Positions 8,726 through 15,822 of a stretch of DNA of 24,101 nucleotides are shown here, one piece after another (the stretch's first letter is position 1; each line of letters starts with the position of its first letter). The notes below the pieces were generated by a model. It saw only the letters and a list, made by a program, of their open reading frames with translations. It did no database searches and was not told where the DNA came from. Position numbers and translations under genes: made by a program. The stretch lies in contig CAYQAC010000078.1 in NCBI GenBank assembly GCA_964415255.1, forward strand, positions 1 through 24,101, in the 5' to 3' direction. The stretch is from JAHBVY01 sp964415255 (GTDB lineage: Bacteria > Myxococcota_A > Polyangia > Polyangiales > Polyangiaceae).

Positions 8726-8790
8726 AGCGCCTGCGGTGACGCCCACNNNNNNNNNNGCGCCTGCGCGCGGTGGGCGTCACCGCAGGCGCT
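8726..8790. repeat. Perfect 21-bp inverted repeat flanking an assembly gap
   Basis: Bases 8726-8746 (AGCGCCTGCGGTGACGCCC...) are the exact reverse complement of 8770-8790. Between them lie 10 N (8747-8756) and the bases 8757-8769. GCGCCTGCG at 8757-8765 repeats the left arm and can pair with 8781-8789 as well, so two alternative hairpins are possible. The left contig therefore ends inside an inverted copy of the sequence that starts the right contig. This may be a genomic palindrome that broke assembly, or a fold-back artefact. Confidence 0.75.
8747..8756. other. Assembly gap (10 N)
   Basis: A run of exactly 10 N, the same length as the one at 23472-23481, which suggests a placeholder of arbitrary size and not ten unread bases. 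Confidence 0.9.
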
Positions 8791-8988
8791 ACCAACCCCC
8801 CAATCCCAGGCTCGCTGCGCGCTTTGGGGCGTGCGCCGCGGTGCGCCTCACCGCGCAGGATGGGCCCTGCCGTCACTCAGGTGGCGCTCCAAGTCACGAC
8901 CGGAACAAGCTCAGATGCTCAGCTCCTGCTCGTCCCCGCTAGCCGAGGGAGGAGCCGTGTTCTACGGTCAAAGCCTAGGAGCTTTGGG

Positions 8989-10089
8989 ATGTACATCACG
9001 CTGGTCAAGAAGCGCCTGGAGTCGGGCGAGCCCTGCCGGAAGTGCATCGAGGTGGAGGCGCTGCTTGAGGAGCGCGGCCTGCGCGGCCGGATCGATCGGG
9101 TGGCGTGGGCTGATGTCAGTTCGCCTGACAGTGAAGGCCTGGCGCTCGCGCGTCAGCACGGCGTGGAGACGGCGCCATTTTTCATCGTTGAAACAAAAGA
9201 TGCGCCGCCCCAGGTGATCACGAGCGCGCTGCGCTTCATCAAGCTGCTGCAGGCGGCGGGCGCAGGGGACGACGGCGCGGCGCGAGGCGCGGGGGACGAT
9301 GGCGCGCGGTCAGTGAGCGAGGGCGCGCGAGGCGTCGAGTCAACAGGCGCAGGCGCGGATCCTGCGCCTCCTTCGCTGCTAGAGAGTGAGGTGGAGGCGG
9401 CCGCTCTGGAGCTCTCGCAGCGCGCGCCTCAGCACATCGTGCGCTGGGCGCTCGAGCGCTTCGGAGCTGGTCTCAAGCTCGCGTTCAGCGGCGCGGAGGA
9501 CGTGGCGCTGGTCCACATGGCGGTGGAGACAGGCCTCCCGTTTCGCTGCTTCTGCCTCGACACTGGGCGCCTGCACCCGGAGACGCACCGCTTCATTGAG
9601 ACCGTGCGGAAGCACTACGGGGTGACGATCGAGCTGTTGTCCCCCACGCCGGGCCCGGTGGAGGCGCTGGTGCGTCAGAAGGGGCTCTTCAGCTTCTATG
9701 ACGATGGGCACAAGGAGTGCTGCGGGGTGCGCAAGCTGGAGCCGCTCCGGCGCGGGCTGGCGGACGCCACCTGTTGGATGACAGGCCAGCGGCGCGATCA
9801 GAGCCCGACGCGCAGCGAGGTGAGCGCGCTCGAGGTGGACGCGAGCTTCCAAGGCGCGGGGCCTGTGCTGTTCAAAGTGAACCCGCTAGCGAACTGGACG
9901 CTGAAGCAAGTGTGGGGCTACCTCCGCGCAGAGGGCGTGCCCACGAACGAGCTCCATGAGCGGGGCTACGTGTCCATCGGCTGTGAGCCGTGCACGCGCC
10001 CACCGCACCCCGGGGAGCACGAGCGCGCCGGCCGCTGGTGGTGGGAGGCAGAGACGCAGCGCGAGTGCGGCCTCCACGTGTCCACCTGA
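8989..10089 (+). CDS. cysH: Assimilatory APS/PAPS reductase with iron-sulfur motif and N-terminal CxxC redox domain
   Basis: Reduces adenylyl sulfate (or PAPS) to sulfite in sulfate assimilation, in the cytoplasm. ATG 8989 (366 aa) is chosen for AGGAG seven bases upstream. Residues 1-85 form a glutaredoxin/thioredoxin-like domain with CRKC (Cys16, Cys19) and a later VETAPFFIVE segment. A Gly/Ala/Asp-rich linker (about 86-122) leads to the reductase domain. This has SGAEDVALVH for nucleotide binding, the CysCys pair (244-245) with GCEPC (Cys332, Cys335), which together ligate a [4Fe-4S] cluster, and the C-terminal GRWWWE and ECGLH motifs with catalytic Cys360. The cluster cysteines favour APS over PAPS as substrate. 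The redox domain sits N-terminally, whereas in plant APS reductases it is C-terminal, so this enzyme may carry its own electron donor. No other sulfate-assimilation gene is in the window. Confidence 0.93.
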   Translation: MYITLVKKRLESGEPCRKCIEVEALLEERGLRGRIDRVAWADVSSPDSEGLALARQHGVETAPFFIVETKDAPPQVITSALRFIKLLQAAGAGDDGAARGAGDDGARSVSEGARGVESTGAGADPAPPSLLESEVEAAALELSQRAPQHIVRWALERFGAGLKLAFSGAEDVALVHMAVETGLPFRCFCLDTGRLHPETHRFIETVRKHYGVTIELLSPTPGPVEALVRQKGLFSFYDDGHKECCGVRKLEPLRRGLADATCWMTGQRRDQSPTRSEVSALEVDASFQGAGPVLFKVNPLANWTLKQVWGYLRAEGVPTNELHERGYVSIGCEPCTRPPHPGEHERAGRWWWEAETQRECGLHVST

Positions 10090-10157
10090 GGTTAGAGCGC
10101 CGACAAGGGAAGCAGCGGCCAGGGGCGGCAATACTGTGAGGATGGGAGGTTCGGGCC

Positions 10158-10559
10158 ATGTCAGGGTTGTTGAAGCAGGGACGCCGCATGATGCTTGGCC
10201 TCGTGCTGAGTCTGCCCATTCAGGGGAGCGCAGTAGCCACCTTACAACTCGCTACCGGATGCGGGGACTCGTGTCGAGATATCGACACGCCAGGGCGGTT
10301 CGAGTTGAATGTGACGGATGCCGCGACGGGTGAAAAGCTATGTAGCTATTCAGCCGAGCTAGCGCAGGAAGGCGAGCAAGGCGGGATCATCTGCGGCACT
10401 TGCCCTTGCACTGAGCCCCTATCGAGCGGAGGGAAGCGTTTTACATTGGTCATTTCGGCTGACGGGTATGCGGACGAAACACGCCATTTCGAGACAACCG
10501 TCGACCGATGTGGCCATGTGGAAGATGTCAGCCTCACGGTCGCGCTGACTCCTCTCTAG
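10158..10559 (+). CDS. Small Cys-containing lipoprotein, carboxypeptidase-regulatory-like fold possible
   Basis: 133 aa from ATG 10158, with GGGAGG (10144-10149) at good spacing. The N-terminus has Arg9-Arg10, a hydrophobic stretch and lipobox LATGC (Cys35). The mature part is a single small domain with six further Cys, including ICGTCPC, and a beta-rich pattern (FELNVTDAATGEKL ... RFTLVISADGYADE) like carboxypeptidase-regulatory or Ig-like modules. Codon use differs from its neighbours: many A/T-ending codons and lower GC, which may indicate recent acquisition. It follows cysH by 68 bases on the same strand and is convergent with the J-domain gene. The function is not recognised. Confidence 0.75.
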   Translation: MSGLLKQGRRMMLGLVLSLPIQGSAVATLQLATGCGDSCRDIDTPGRFELNVTDAATGEKLCSYSAELAQEGEQGGIICGTCPCTEPLSSGGKRFTLVISADGYADETRHFETTVDRCGHVEDVSLTVALTPL

Positions 10560-10591
10560 CCCAAGCCGACGACCGCGCGGTAGCTGCGGGG

Positions 10592-12262
10592 CTAACGCCC
10601 GAGCTCCTTGGCGAGCGCCGTCACGCCGGGGTCGTTGGGGCTCAGCTGACGGGCGCGCTCTAGCTCCGCGAGGGCGCTCTGGCGCATCCCGGCGGCGTGG
10701 AACACGCGCGCCAAGAGTGACCGCTCCGCTACGCCCCCGGGTGAGGCCGCGACCCCCGCCTTGGCGATGCGGATCGCGCGCGAGAGCTCGGTCCCGTCTT
10801 GGAGGAGGCAGTTCACCGCGCGCTGCAGCAGCGGCCAGGGCAGATCGCTCCCCGCCGCGGCGAGCTCATACAAGCGCGCCGCCTCCACCCGCTCACCGCG
10901 CCGCTCGGCTTGCTGGCCGCGCGCCAGGTAGTCGTCGGAGTACTTCACCGACACCTCGCGCTCAAGGCGCGTGAGCCGCGCCTCCAAGCCGCTATCGTCA
11001 GGGCACAGTTCTATCGCGAGCCGAAGCGAGTTGCGCGCCGCCATGATGTCGCCCGCTTGCTCGGCGCGATCAGCGGCGTGGATGAAGCGCCACGCGGCGC
11101 CGCGTGGATCGCCAGCGCGCTCCGCGCGGAACCGGAGCAGCGCCTCGCGCGCCGCCTCGCGTGGCGGTGGCTGCGACGGGCTCGTTGGTACGCTCGAAGG
11201 CGTGGGGCGCGACTCGCGCGGGGGCCGCTTCGATGTCAGGAGCCGTGAGAGCGAGCGGAGGCGCGCCGCGGAGGGCGCGCTGGACGGCGTGGGGTGCGCC
11301 TCGCGCGGGGGCACCGTGCGCGAGGCGCCGTTAGCGTGGCTCGCTGAGCCTACCGCAGCCGCGCCGCGATCACCCCGCGCACCCACCGCTTCACCGCGCG
11401 CCGCAGCTGCTTGCGGTGCAACTGAAGCCGCTCCACGCGGCGCGGCCGCTTCAACTGAAGGCGCACCGCGCGGCTCTGAAGCCGCACCGCGCGACGCGGC
11501 TGCTTCAACTGAAGGCGCACCGCGCGGCTCTGGTGGCGCACCGCGTGGAGCGTCGGACGGCGACCGTGCATCAGGCTGCGCTGGAGAGGCTGAAGGCGCC
11601 TTGGGAGCGCGCTCAAACAACACCTCGTGCGCTGAGGTGAGCTGCCGGAAGATCCCCTCCAGCATTGCCTTGTAAGGGCCGATGCGCTTCCCGAAATAGC
11701 GATCTGGGTGGTAGCGACGGATGGCCGCAAAGTACGTCGCCCGAACCGTCTCTCGATCCGCGCCGGGCTCACACCCAAGCACCACCGCTGGGTCCCGCGA
11801 TTGCACGCGCTCAGCCAGCTCCTCGAACTCGCGCTGGAGCGCCGCCGAGAGATCTAGCGCCTCCAGCTGCTGCTGCTGCGAGGCCTCCGCCGGTGCGTCG
11901 CCCAGCGCCGACGCACGCTGCTTCCCGCTCGCATCGCGCGCACGAAGCAGCGGCCTATCAGCGAGCATGGCCCCCTGCTCCATCAGCGCGCCCGTGTACC
12001 GCTCGAGGCCACCCACGCGCCGAGCGGCCTCACCGAGCTGCACCAAGCCGAGCGTCGCGAGCCGCTCCAGCACCGCGACCAGCACCTCTTGGTCCGCGCC
12101 GATCAGCTCCCCAAGCTCAGCGACGCTCGCCCGCGCGTCCACCAGGCTGAGCACCATCCGCTCATTGGCGCTCAAGCCCTCAGGCGGCGCACCACGCCCA
12201 AGCCGCGAGGGCACCACCTCACCCCACGAACCGTCCCCTTCAGCGGCTGCCCCCGAGCGCAT
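10592..12262 (-). CDS. J-domain protein with N-terminal winged-helix-like domain, repetitive linker and C-terminal TPR region
   Basis: 556 aa from ATG 12262; a GTG at 12271 is an alternative start. Residues about 30-95 (GLSANERMVLSLVDAR ... LATLGLVQL) look like a winged-helix effector-type domain. Residues about 155-220 are a J domain with the diagnostic HPD at 185-187 (RYHPDRYFGKRIG), expected to stimulate an Hsp70 (DnaK) partner. A long disordered linker (about 225-375) is made of Ala/Pro/Arg-Gly repeats. The C-terminal 180 residues contain TPR-like helices (AAWRFIHAADRAEQAGD, LAELERARQLSPNDPG). No membrane segment is visible. It is the last gene of a minus-strand run and lies 113 bases after the collagen-like gene. 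The role as a cochaperone is inferred from the HPD motif; the client is unknown. Confidence 0.85.
   Translation of the reverse strand: MRSGAAAEGDGSWGEVVPSRLGRGAPPEGLSANERMVLSLVDARASVAELGELIGADQEVLVAVLERLATLGLVQLGEAARRVGGLERYTGALMEQGAMLADRPLLRARDASGKQRASALGDAPAEASQQQQLEALDLSAALQREFEELAERVQSRDPAVVLGCEPGADRETVRATYFAAIRRYHPDRYFGKRIGPYKAMLEGIFRQLTSAHEVLFERAPKAPSASPAQPDARSPSDAPRGAPPEPRGAPSVEAAASRGAASEPRGAPSVEAAAPRGAASVAPQAAAARGEAVGARGDRGAAAVGSASHANGASRTVPPREAHPTPSSAPSAARLRSLSRLLTSKRPPRESRPTPSSVPTSPSQPPPREAAREALLRFRAERAGDPRGAAWRFIHAADRAEQAGDIMAARNSLRLAIELCPDDSGLEARLTRLEREVSVKYSDDYLARGQQAERRGERVEAARLYELAAAGSDLPWPLLQRAVNCLLQDGTELSRAIRIAKAGVAASPGGVAERSLLARVFHAAGMRQSALAELERARQLSPNDPGVTALAKELGR
11443..11550. 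repeat. Two near-identical 54-bp tandem repeats within the J-domain gene
   Basis: The block around GCTTCAACTGAAGGCGCACC recurs with a 54-base period (11450 and 11504), with degenerate copies on the flanks. It encodes the linker pattern PRGAPSVEAAA/RGAAS. Slippage here would change linker length in steps of 18 residues without shifting frame. Confidence 0.7.
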
Positions 12263-12293
12263 AGCACCCACGACTCTCTCACGCCCTCATAGG

Positions 12294-12319
12294 CACTTCA
12301 AGCGCCGCAGCCACTTCAA
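12294..12319. promoter_or_regulatory. Direct repeat of TTGAAGTG upstream of the J-domain gene
   Basis: Read on the minus strand, TTGAAGTG occurs at 12319-12312 and 12301-12294, 18 bases apart, about 30-57 bases upstream of the start codon. It could be a pair of operator half-sites or activator sites. No consensus -10 lies at proper spacing that I can identify. Confidence 0.3.
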
Positions 12320-12336
12320 TGCGGTCAGGTGCGGTG

Positions 12337-12358
12337 CCCAACCCCCCGCCCTCTCCCC
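12337..12358 (-). other. G-quadruplex-capable tract with CCCAACCCCC motif
   Basis: C-runs at 12337-12339, 12342-12347, 12349-12351 and 12355-12358 give four closely spaced G-runs on the minus strand, between the collagen-like gene and the J-domain gene. Both genes are transcribed from the minus strand, so a shared transcript would carry the G-rich sequence. Confidence 0.45.
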
Positions 12359-12374
12359 TTCAAACAGCGACGCG

Positions 12375-13598
12375 CTACTGGAAGACCGCGGCCATGCCGC
12401 TGACGTAGTGCGGCCCGAGGTTCATGGGGCCCTTCCAGTTGGTGCACAGCGACACGTAGTAGTCGCCCGATGGTACCTCCATGAAGGTGTAGTTCACCGC
12501 GAGGTTACCAAGAGCCACTTGGTGAGGGATCCCGTAGATCAGCGCCCCGTCGGTCCGCTCTAAGCAGATCCGAAAGGTGCCGGTGCCCGAAGTGTTCACG
12601 CCCACTGCCGCCATACCCTGCGTCCAGACCACCATCGAAGGGGACAGGCGCATCGCCTTGGTGGAGCGCAGCACGATCGCCCAACTTCCAACGAGCTCCG
12701 TGGTGAAGCTAGCGGCTTGGCCCATCACCGCGTTGACGAAGCCGCTCGGGCCCTGAAGACCCTGAGGACCCTGCGCCCCAGTGGCGCCCGTCGCACCGGT
12801 GGCTCCGGGCAGGCCCTGAAGACCCTGCGGACCCTGTGCACCAGTGGCGCCCGTCGCTCCGGTGGCTCCGGGCAGGCCCTGAAGACCCTGCGGACCCTGC
12901 GCCCCAGTCGCTCCCGTCGCCCCAGTGGCTCCGGGCAGGCCCTGAAGACCCTGTGCACCAGTGGCGCCCGTCGCTCCGGTGGCTCCGGGCAGGCCCTGAA
13001 GACCCTGAGCGCCAGTTGCCCCAGTGGCTCCCGTCGCCCCTGGCGCCCCAGTGGCTCCGGTCAGACCCTGAAGACCCTGAGCGCCGGTGTCCCCCTTCGG
13101 ACCCTGTGGTCCGACGAGCCCGGTGCTCGGCCCCACCCAGTTACCAAACTCGTCAATGACCTCACCCCCGCCCACGCTCACGGTGCGCGGGGTGATGTCG
13201 CCGATCGCGTTCTCACACACCAAAGCGTAAGGCACGGAGACCAGCGGCTCACGAGGCGTCATCTCGCTGTCGCCATCCACCACGACGCCGAGGTAGCGCG
13301 TGGAGCCGTCGAACAGCGCGGCTTGAAGCGCCTCGCTCTGCCCCAGGACGAGCGCGAAGTAACCGTCTGCCAGGTCCACCTCCACGGTCTCCGTCCACAG
13401 CGCGGCGCCGCCGGTGGGCTCAGCATACAAGGTGAACACGAAGCTCAGCTTGCCGGTGATGGGCTGACCCACCTCATCGAACAAGCGCCCTTGATGCCCC
13501 AAGTACGGCGGAACGCTCTGTGCCTGAGCAGGCTGTTGAAATGAGAGCACCGCCGCGAAGGCGGCTGCCGCGAGCTTCAAACCCCAATGGTACTTCAT
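12375..13598 (-). CDS. Secreted collagen-like triple-helix protein
   Basis: 407 aa from ATG 13598. A cleavable signal peptide ends at AQA-QS near residue 27. Residues about 30-150 form a conserved bacterial surface-protein head (YLGHQGRLFDEVGQPITG ... LWTETVEVDLADGYFALVLG). Residues 163-285 are 41 uninterrupted Gly-X-Y triplets rich in GAT, GAQ, GLQ, GLP and GPQ, typical of bacterial collagen-like stalks. A C-terminal globular domain of about 120 residues (SFTTELVGSWAIVLRS ... YYVSLCTNW) resembles a trimerising head. Proline at position X is limited and Thr fills many Y positions, as in other bacterial collagens that lack hydroxyproline. It lies 92 bases downstream of the Gly-repeat lipoprotein on the same strand, so the two are probably co-transcribed. 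Likely role: extracellular fibre or adhesin; the ligand is unknown. Confidence 0.85.
   Translation of the reverse strand: MKYHWGLKLAAAAFAAVLSFQQPAQAQSVPPYLGHQGRLFDEVGQPITGKLSFVFTLYAEPTGGAALWTETVEVDLADGYFALVLGQSEALQAALFDGSTRYLGVVVDGDSEMTPREPLVSVPYALVCENAIGDITPRTVSVGGGEVIDEFGNWVGPSTGLVGPQGPKGDTGAQGLQGLTGATGAPGATGATGATGAQGLQGLPGATGATGATGAQGLQGLPGATGATGATGAQGPQGLQGLPGATGATGATGAQGPQGLQGLPGATGATGATGAQGPQGLQGPSGFVNAVMGQAASFTTELVGSWAIVLRSTKAMRLSPSMVVWTQGMAAVGVNTSGTGTFRICLERTDGALIYGIPHQVALGNLAVNYTFMEVPSGDYYVSLCTNWKGPMNLGPHYVSGMAAVFQ
12744..13112. repeat. Collagen-encoding tandem repeats (54- and 63-bp units)
   Basis: The Gly-X-Y region is built from units of 18 or 21 residues. The core GGTGGCTCCGGGCAGGCCCT, continuing into CTGAAGACCCTG, is repeated identically several times. 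Near-identity at DNA level points to recent expansion by slippage or unequal recombination and predicts length variation among strains. Confidence 0.85.
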
Positions 13599-13690
13599 CG
13601 CCCTGTCCCTCTTCGTTCCGTCACGAGCGGCTCAGTCAGGAGCCCTCACCATCTTCTCAACACTGCGAGGCATCCTCACCTCGCGGCGCG

Positions 13691-14194
13691 TCAGTGGACG
13701 CTCCCCACCAAGCCACCCTGCATTTGGTAGCGCGCCCCCTGAGCGGCGCCTGAGCTCCCGGGGCTTTGCCCGGCGGTGACCATCAGCTTGAAGCGTGGGC
13801 TCTGCATCAGCGCGCCGCCCGAGACGGTGCGCATACCCGGTGCCCCTGGGTCCGGCGGCGTCACCACGCCGCCCGTGCCGCCGGTGCCGCCCACACCACC
13901 CACAGCACCTGCGCCGCCAACAGCACCTGCGCCGCCAACACCACCGACAGCACCCGCGCCGCCAACAGCACCCGCGCCGCCGACAGCGCCCGCACCGCCG
14001 ACAGCACCCGCGCCGCCGACAGCACCCGCGCCGCCGACAGCACCCGCGCCGCCCTCACCCCCGGTTCGCTTCCTGGACGCGTCGTCATCGCTACAGCCAA
14101 CGAGCGCCACGAGCGCGCCGGCGGCCAGCGCCCGACGCGCCCAACCCCCAGCCCGCCCGCTGAACCGACCCACACCCCACTCCCCCACGCTCAC
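13691..14194 (-). CDS. Gly-repeat lipoprotein with conserved C-terminal motif, partner of the collagen-like protein
   Basis: Several GTG codons could start this gene. GTG 14194 (167 aa) is chosen because AGGAG lies 10 bases upstream, the same spacing as in the two Cys-rich lipoprotein genes; GTG 14200 and 14218 remain possible. Lipobox ALVGC (Cys34) is followed by SDDDASRK, then eight copies of GGAGAV and related Gly repeats. The C-terminal 50 residues (MRTVSGGALMQSPRFKLMV ... GQSPG, YQMQGGLVGSVH) have the look of a short conserved module that I recall from other myxobacterial surface proteins. Its place directly upstream of the collagen-like gene suggests it anchors or displays that protein. 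The function is inferred from context. Confidence 0.72.
   Translation of the reverse strand: MSVGEWGVGRFSGRAGGWARRALAAGALVALVGCSDDDASRKRTGGEGGAGAVGGAGAVGGAGAVGGAGAVGGAGAVGGAGAVGGVGGAGAVGGAGAVGGVGGTGGTGGVVTPPDPGAPGMRTVSGGALMQSPRFKLMVTAGQSPGSSGAAQGARYQMQGGLVGSVH
13900..14055. repeat. 18-bp tandem repeats encoding GGAGAV
   Basis: About eight copies of an 18-base unit (plus-strand core ACAGCACCCGCGCCGCCG), several identical, within the lipoprotein gene. Copy-number change would lengthen or shorten the stalk in frame. Approximate borders. Confidence 0.8.
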
Positions 14195-14394
14195 GGTCAC
14201 CTGGCTCCTACGAAACACACGTCATGTCAACTGAAAGCCACCCTCGCCGCGCAGAACAGCTATTCTCTCAGGCAGGCTCCTGCCCCGACTAACCGTCAGC
14301 CGCTGTGCTTAAGCAGCCGCTGTCCTCGATGAGCCGCTGTGCTCGACCCAACCGTTCAACCCCATGGGGGCCTGGCCCCGGAAGAAGGACCCGC

Positions 14395-15381
14395 ATGGCT
14401 ACGCTCGCCACCTCAAAGATCTCCCCTCGTCTTTTCCTCTTCGGCGCGCTCAGCTGGATCACGGTGGGCGCGCTGCTCACCACCGGCTGCTTGGAGTCGG
14501 CGAACGGGAGCGGCGTGGACAACGGTGGCCAAGGTGGGAGCGGCGCGAGCAGCGGGAGCGGCCAAGGCGGCTCCGGCGCCGATGGCAACACGGGGGGCTT
14601 CGGCGGCACCATCCACATCGACGATGACGCCGGCAACCAAGGCTCATGCGCCGCGGGCGCCGAGTGGATCTACTTGGTCGACAGCAACTACAGCTTGCTC
14701 CAGTTCCGGCCAGATTCGCTCACCCTCACCGAGATCGGCCGCCTGAACTGCCCCACCTCCGCTGGGGACACGCCCTTCTCCATGGCGGTGGACCGCCGCG
14801 CGCGCGCCTGGGTGTTGTACCAGAGCGGCAACATTTTCCATGTGGATTTAGCTACCAGCGCCTGCACCGCGAGCGGCTACAGCGCCAACCAAGCGGGGCT
14901 CCTCCACTTCGGCATGGGGTTCGTCTCCGACGACACCGGCGGCGGGGAGACGCTGTTCGTGGCGGGCGGCGGCAGCGTGACGAACAACGCCACCTTGGCG
15001 ACCATCGACACCGCGTCCTTGGTGCTCAGCCCCATCGGCAACCTCGCCGGGTGGCCCGAGCTCACCGGCACCGGCGCCGCGGAGCTCTGGGCGTTCAGCC
15101 CCAACACCAACCCACCCACCATTCAGCGCCTCGACAAGACGAACGGCGCGGTCGCCGAGAACTACGGCATCGCCTCCCTCGCAGGCAGCCCCAGCGCCTG
15201 GGCGTTCGCGTTCTGGGGTGGCTCCTTCTACGTGTTCCTCCAGCGCGCCATCGAGCCAAGCACCCAGATCTGGCACTTCAACCCAGACACCCAGGAGCTC
15301 ACCCGGCCGCTCTCCAACATCGGCTATCGAATCGTGGGGGCGGGCGTCTCCACCTGCGCGCCGCTCGTGCCGCCCGCTTGA
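14395..15381 (+). CDS. Lipoprotein with Gly/Ser stalk and possible beta-propeller domain
   Basis: 328 aa from ATG 14395, with AAGGA (14385-14389) at good spacing. The signal peptide ends in lipobox LTTGC (Cys32), followed by LES and a Gly/Ser/Ala stalk to about residue 75. The domain (about 80-328) has repeated beta-strand blocks such as EWIYLVDSNYSLLQFRPDS, PFSMAVDRRARAWVLY and GETLFVAGGG, consistent with a seven-bladed or smaller propeller, and few Cys. Proteins of this appearance are common and uncharacterised in myxobacteria. It starts 200 bases from the divergently transcribed Gly-repeat lipoprotein gene. I do not recognise a catalytic motif; binding or structural display is the safest guess. 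Confidence 0.78.
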   Translation: MATLATSKISPRLFLFGALSWITVGALLTTGCLESANGSGVDNGGQGGSGASSGSGQGGSGADGNTGGFGGTIHIDDDAGNQGSCAAGAEWIYLVDSNYSLLQFRPDSLTLTEIGRLNCPTSAGDTPFSMAVDRRARAWVLYQSGNIFHVDLATSACTASGYSANQAGLLHFGMGFVSDDTGGGETLFVAGGGSVTNNATLATIDTASLVLSPIGNLAGWPELTGTGAAELWAFSPNTNPPTIQRLDKTNGAVAENYGIASLAGSPSAWAFAFWGGSFYVFLQRAIEPSTQIWHFNPDTQELTRPLSNIGYRIVGAGVSTCAPLVPPA

Positions 15382-15388
15382 GTACGAA

Positions 15389-15405
15389 CGTCAGGACACC
15401 TGACG
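15389..15405 (+). terminator. Tight 7-bp hairpin after the propeller lipoprotein gene
   Basis: CGTCAGG (15389-15395) and CCTGACG (15399-15405) are perfectly complementary with a 3-base loop, eight bases after the stop codon. No T-run follows, so termination is only suggested by position. Confidence 0.4.
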
Positions 15406-15822
15406 CGCCGCAAACCGGACAGCCCAGGGAAGCCCACGACCTCACTCCCCTGGGTGACGCCCCAGAGCCTTGGTCGATCGGGCCAGGGGGGGGTTGGGCA
15501 CCTCCCTGCATGAGGCAGGCTAGCCCCGCGCGGTGCCCTGCCCGTCGCTGGGGGAGGCCTGAGGCAGGAGGCGCCCCTCGGCCCCGCAGTCTCCCCCAGT
15601 CGGCCCACTGGCCGGCCGTGCCCATGACGCCATGGATCCCCCCAAATCCCGCTTGGGACAGCGCATCCTAGCTGTGCACCAGCCCCCACCTATCCCGGTG
15701 GCCCGCTCAGCTGAGCGGCCTGTCACGATCGCGTTTCATTAGCCAACCCTATCGATCCCGGCTAAACCTCAAGCGCCGCCACCCAGAGCGGCCCCCATAA
15801 ACTCATTAGGAGCTTGAAGATC
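15406..15822. other. Intergenic region with G-tract and 16-bp palindrome
   Basis: About 417 bases without a convincing gene. It contains an eight-G run and TTGGG (15486-15498, a copy of the CCCAACCCCC motif on the minus strand), a perfect palindrome CCGCTCAGCTGAGCGG at 15703-15718, and the ribosome-binding site AGGAG (15808-15812) of the next gene. The palindrome, about 105 bases upstream of that gene, could be an operator. Confidence 0.5.

Larger units (their letters stand above)
8228..8988. other. Long intergenic region without a convincing gene
   Basis: About 760 bases between the divergent starts of lon and the APS reductase gene. It holds the candidate lon promoter, a GTCAG/CTGAC hairpin (8446-8466), an 8-bp stem (8573-8580 with 8591-8598), the gap-spanning inverted repeat 8726-8790, and the ribosome-binding site AGGAG (8977-8981). 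Short open frames here lack coding character or run through the N-run. Because the gap size is unknown, a small gene or RNA could be missing. Confidence 0.6.

Noticed and set aside
8571..8942. Frames on both strands running through the N-run at 8747-8756
   Set aside because: Translation across a gap of unknown size is meaningless, and the flanking sequence is a palindrome.
12744..13112. Regularly spaced repeats that might suggest CRISPR
   Set aside because: The repeats are contiguous, in frame and encode Gly-X-Y triplets; there are no unique spacers and no cas genes.
12717..13544. 275-aa plus-strand frame opposite the collagen-like gene
   Set aside because: Its repetitive product (ALKTLRTLR pattern) is simply the reverse strand of the Gly-X-Y repeats.
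13776..14234. Pro/Thr/Ala repeat protein on the plus strand
   Set aside because: It is the antisense of the GGAGAV repeats of the lipoprotein; the minus-strand frame has a lipobox, a ribosome-binding site and a conserved C-terminus.
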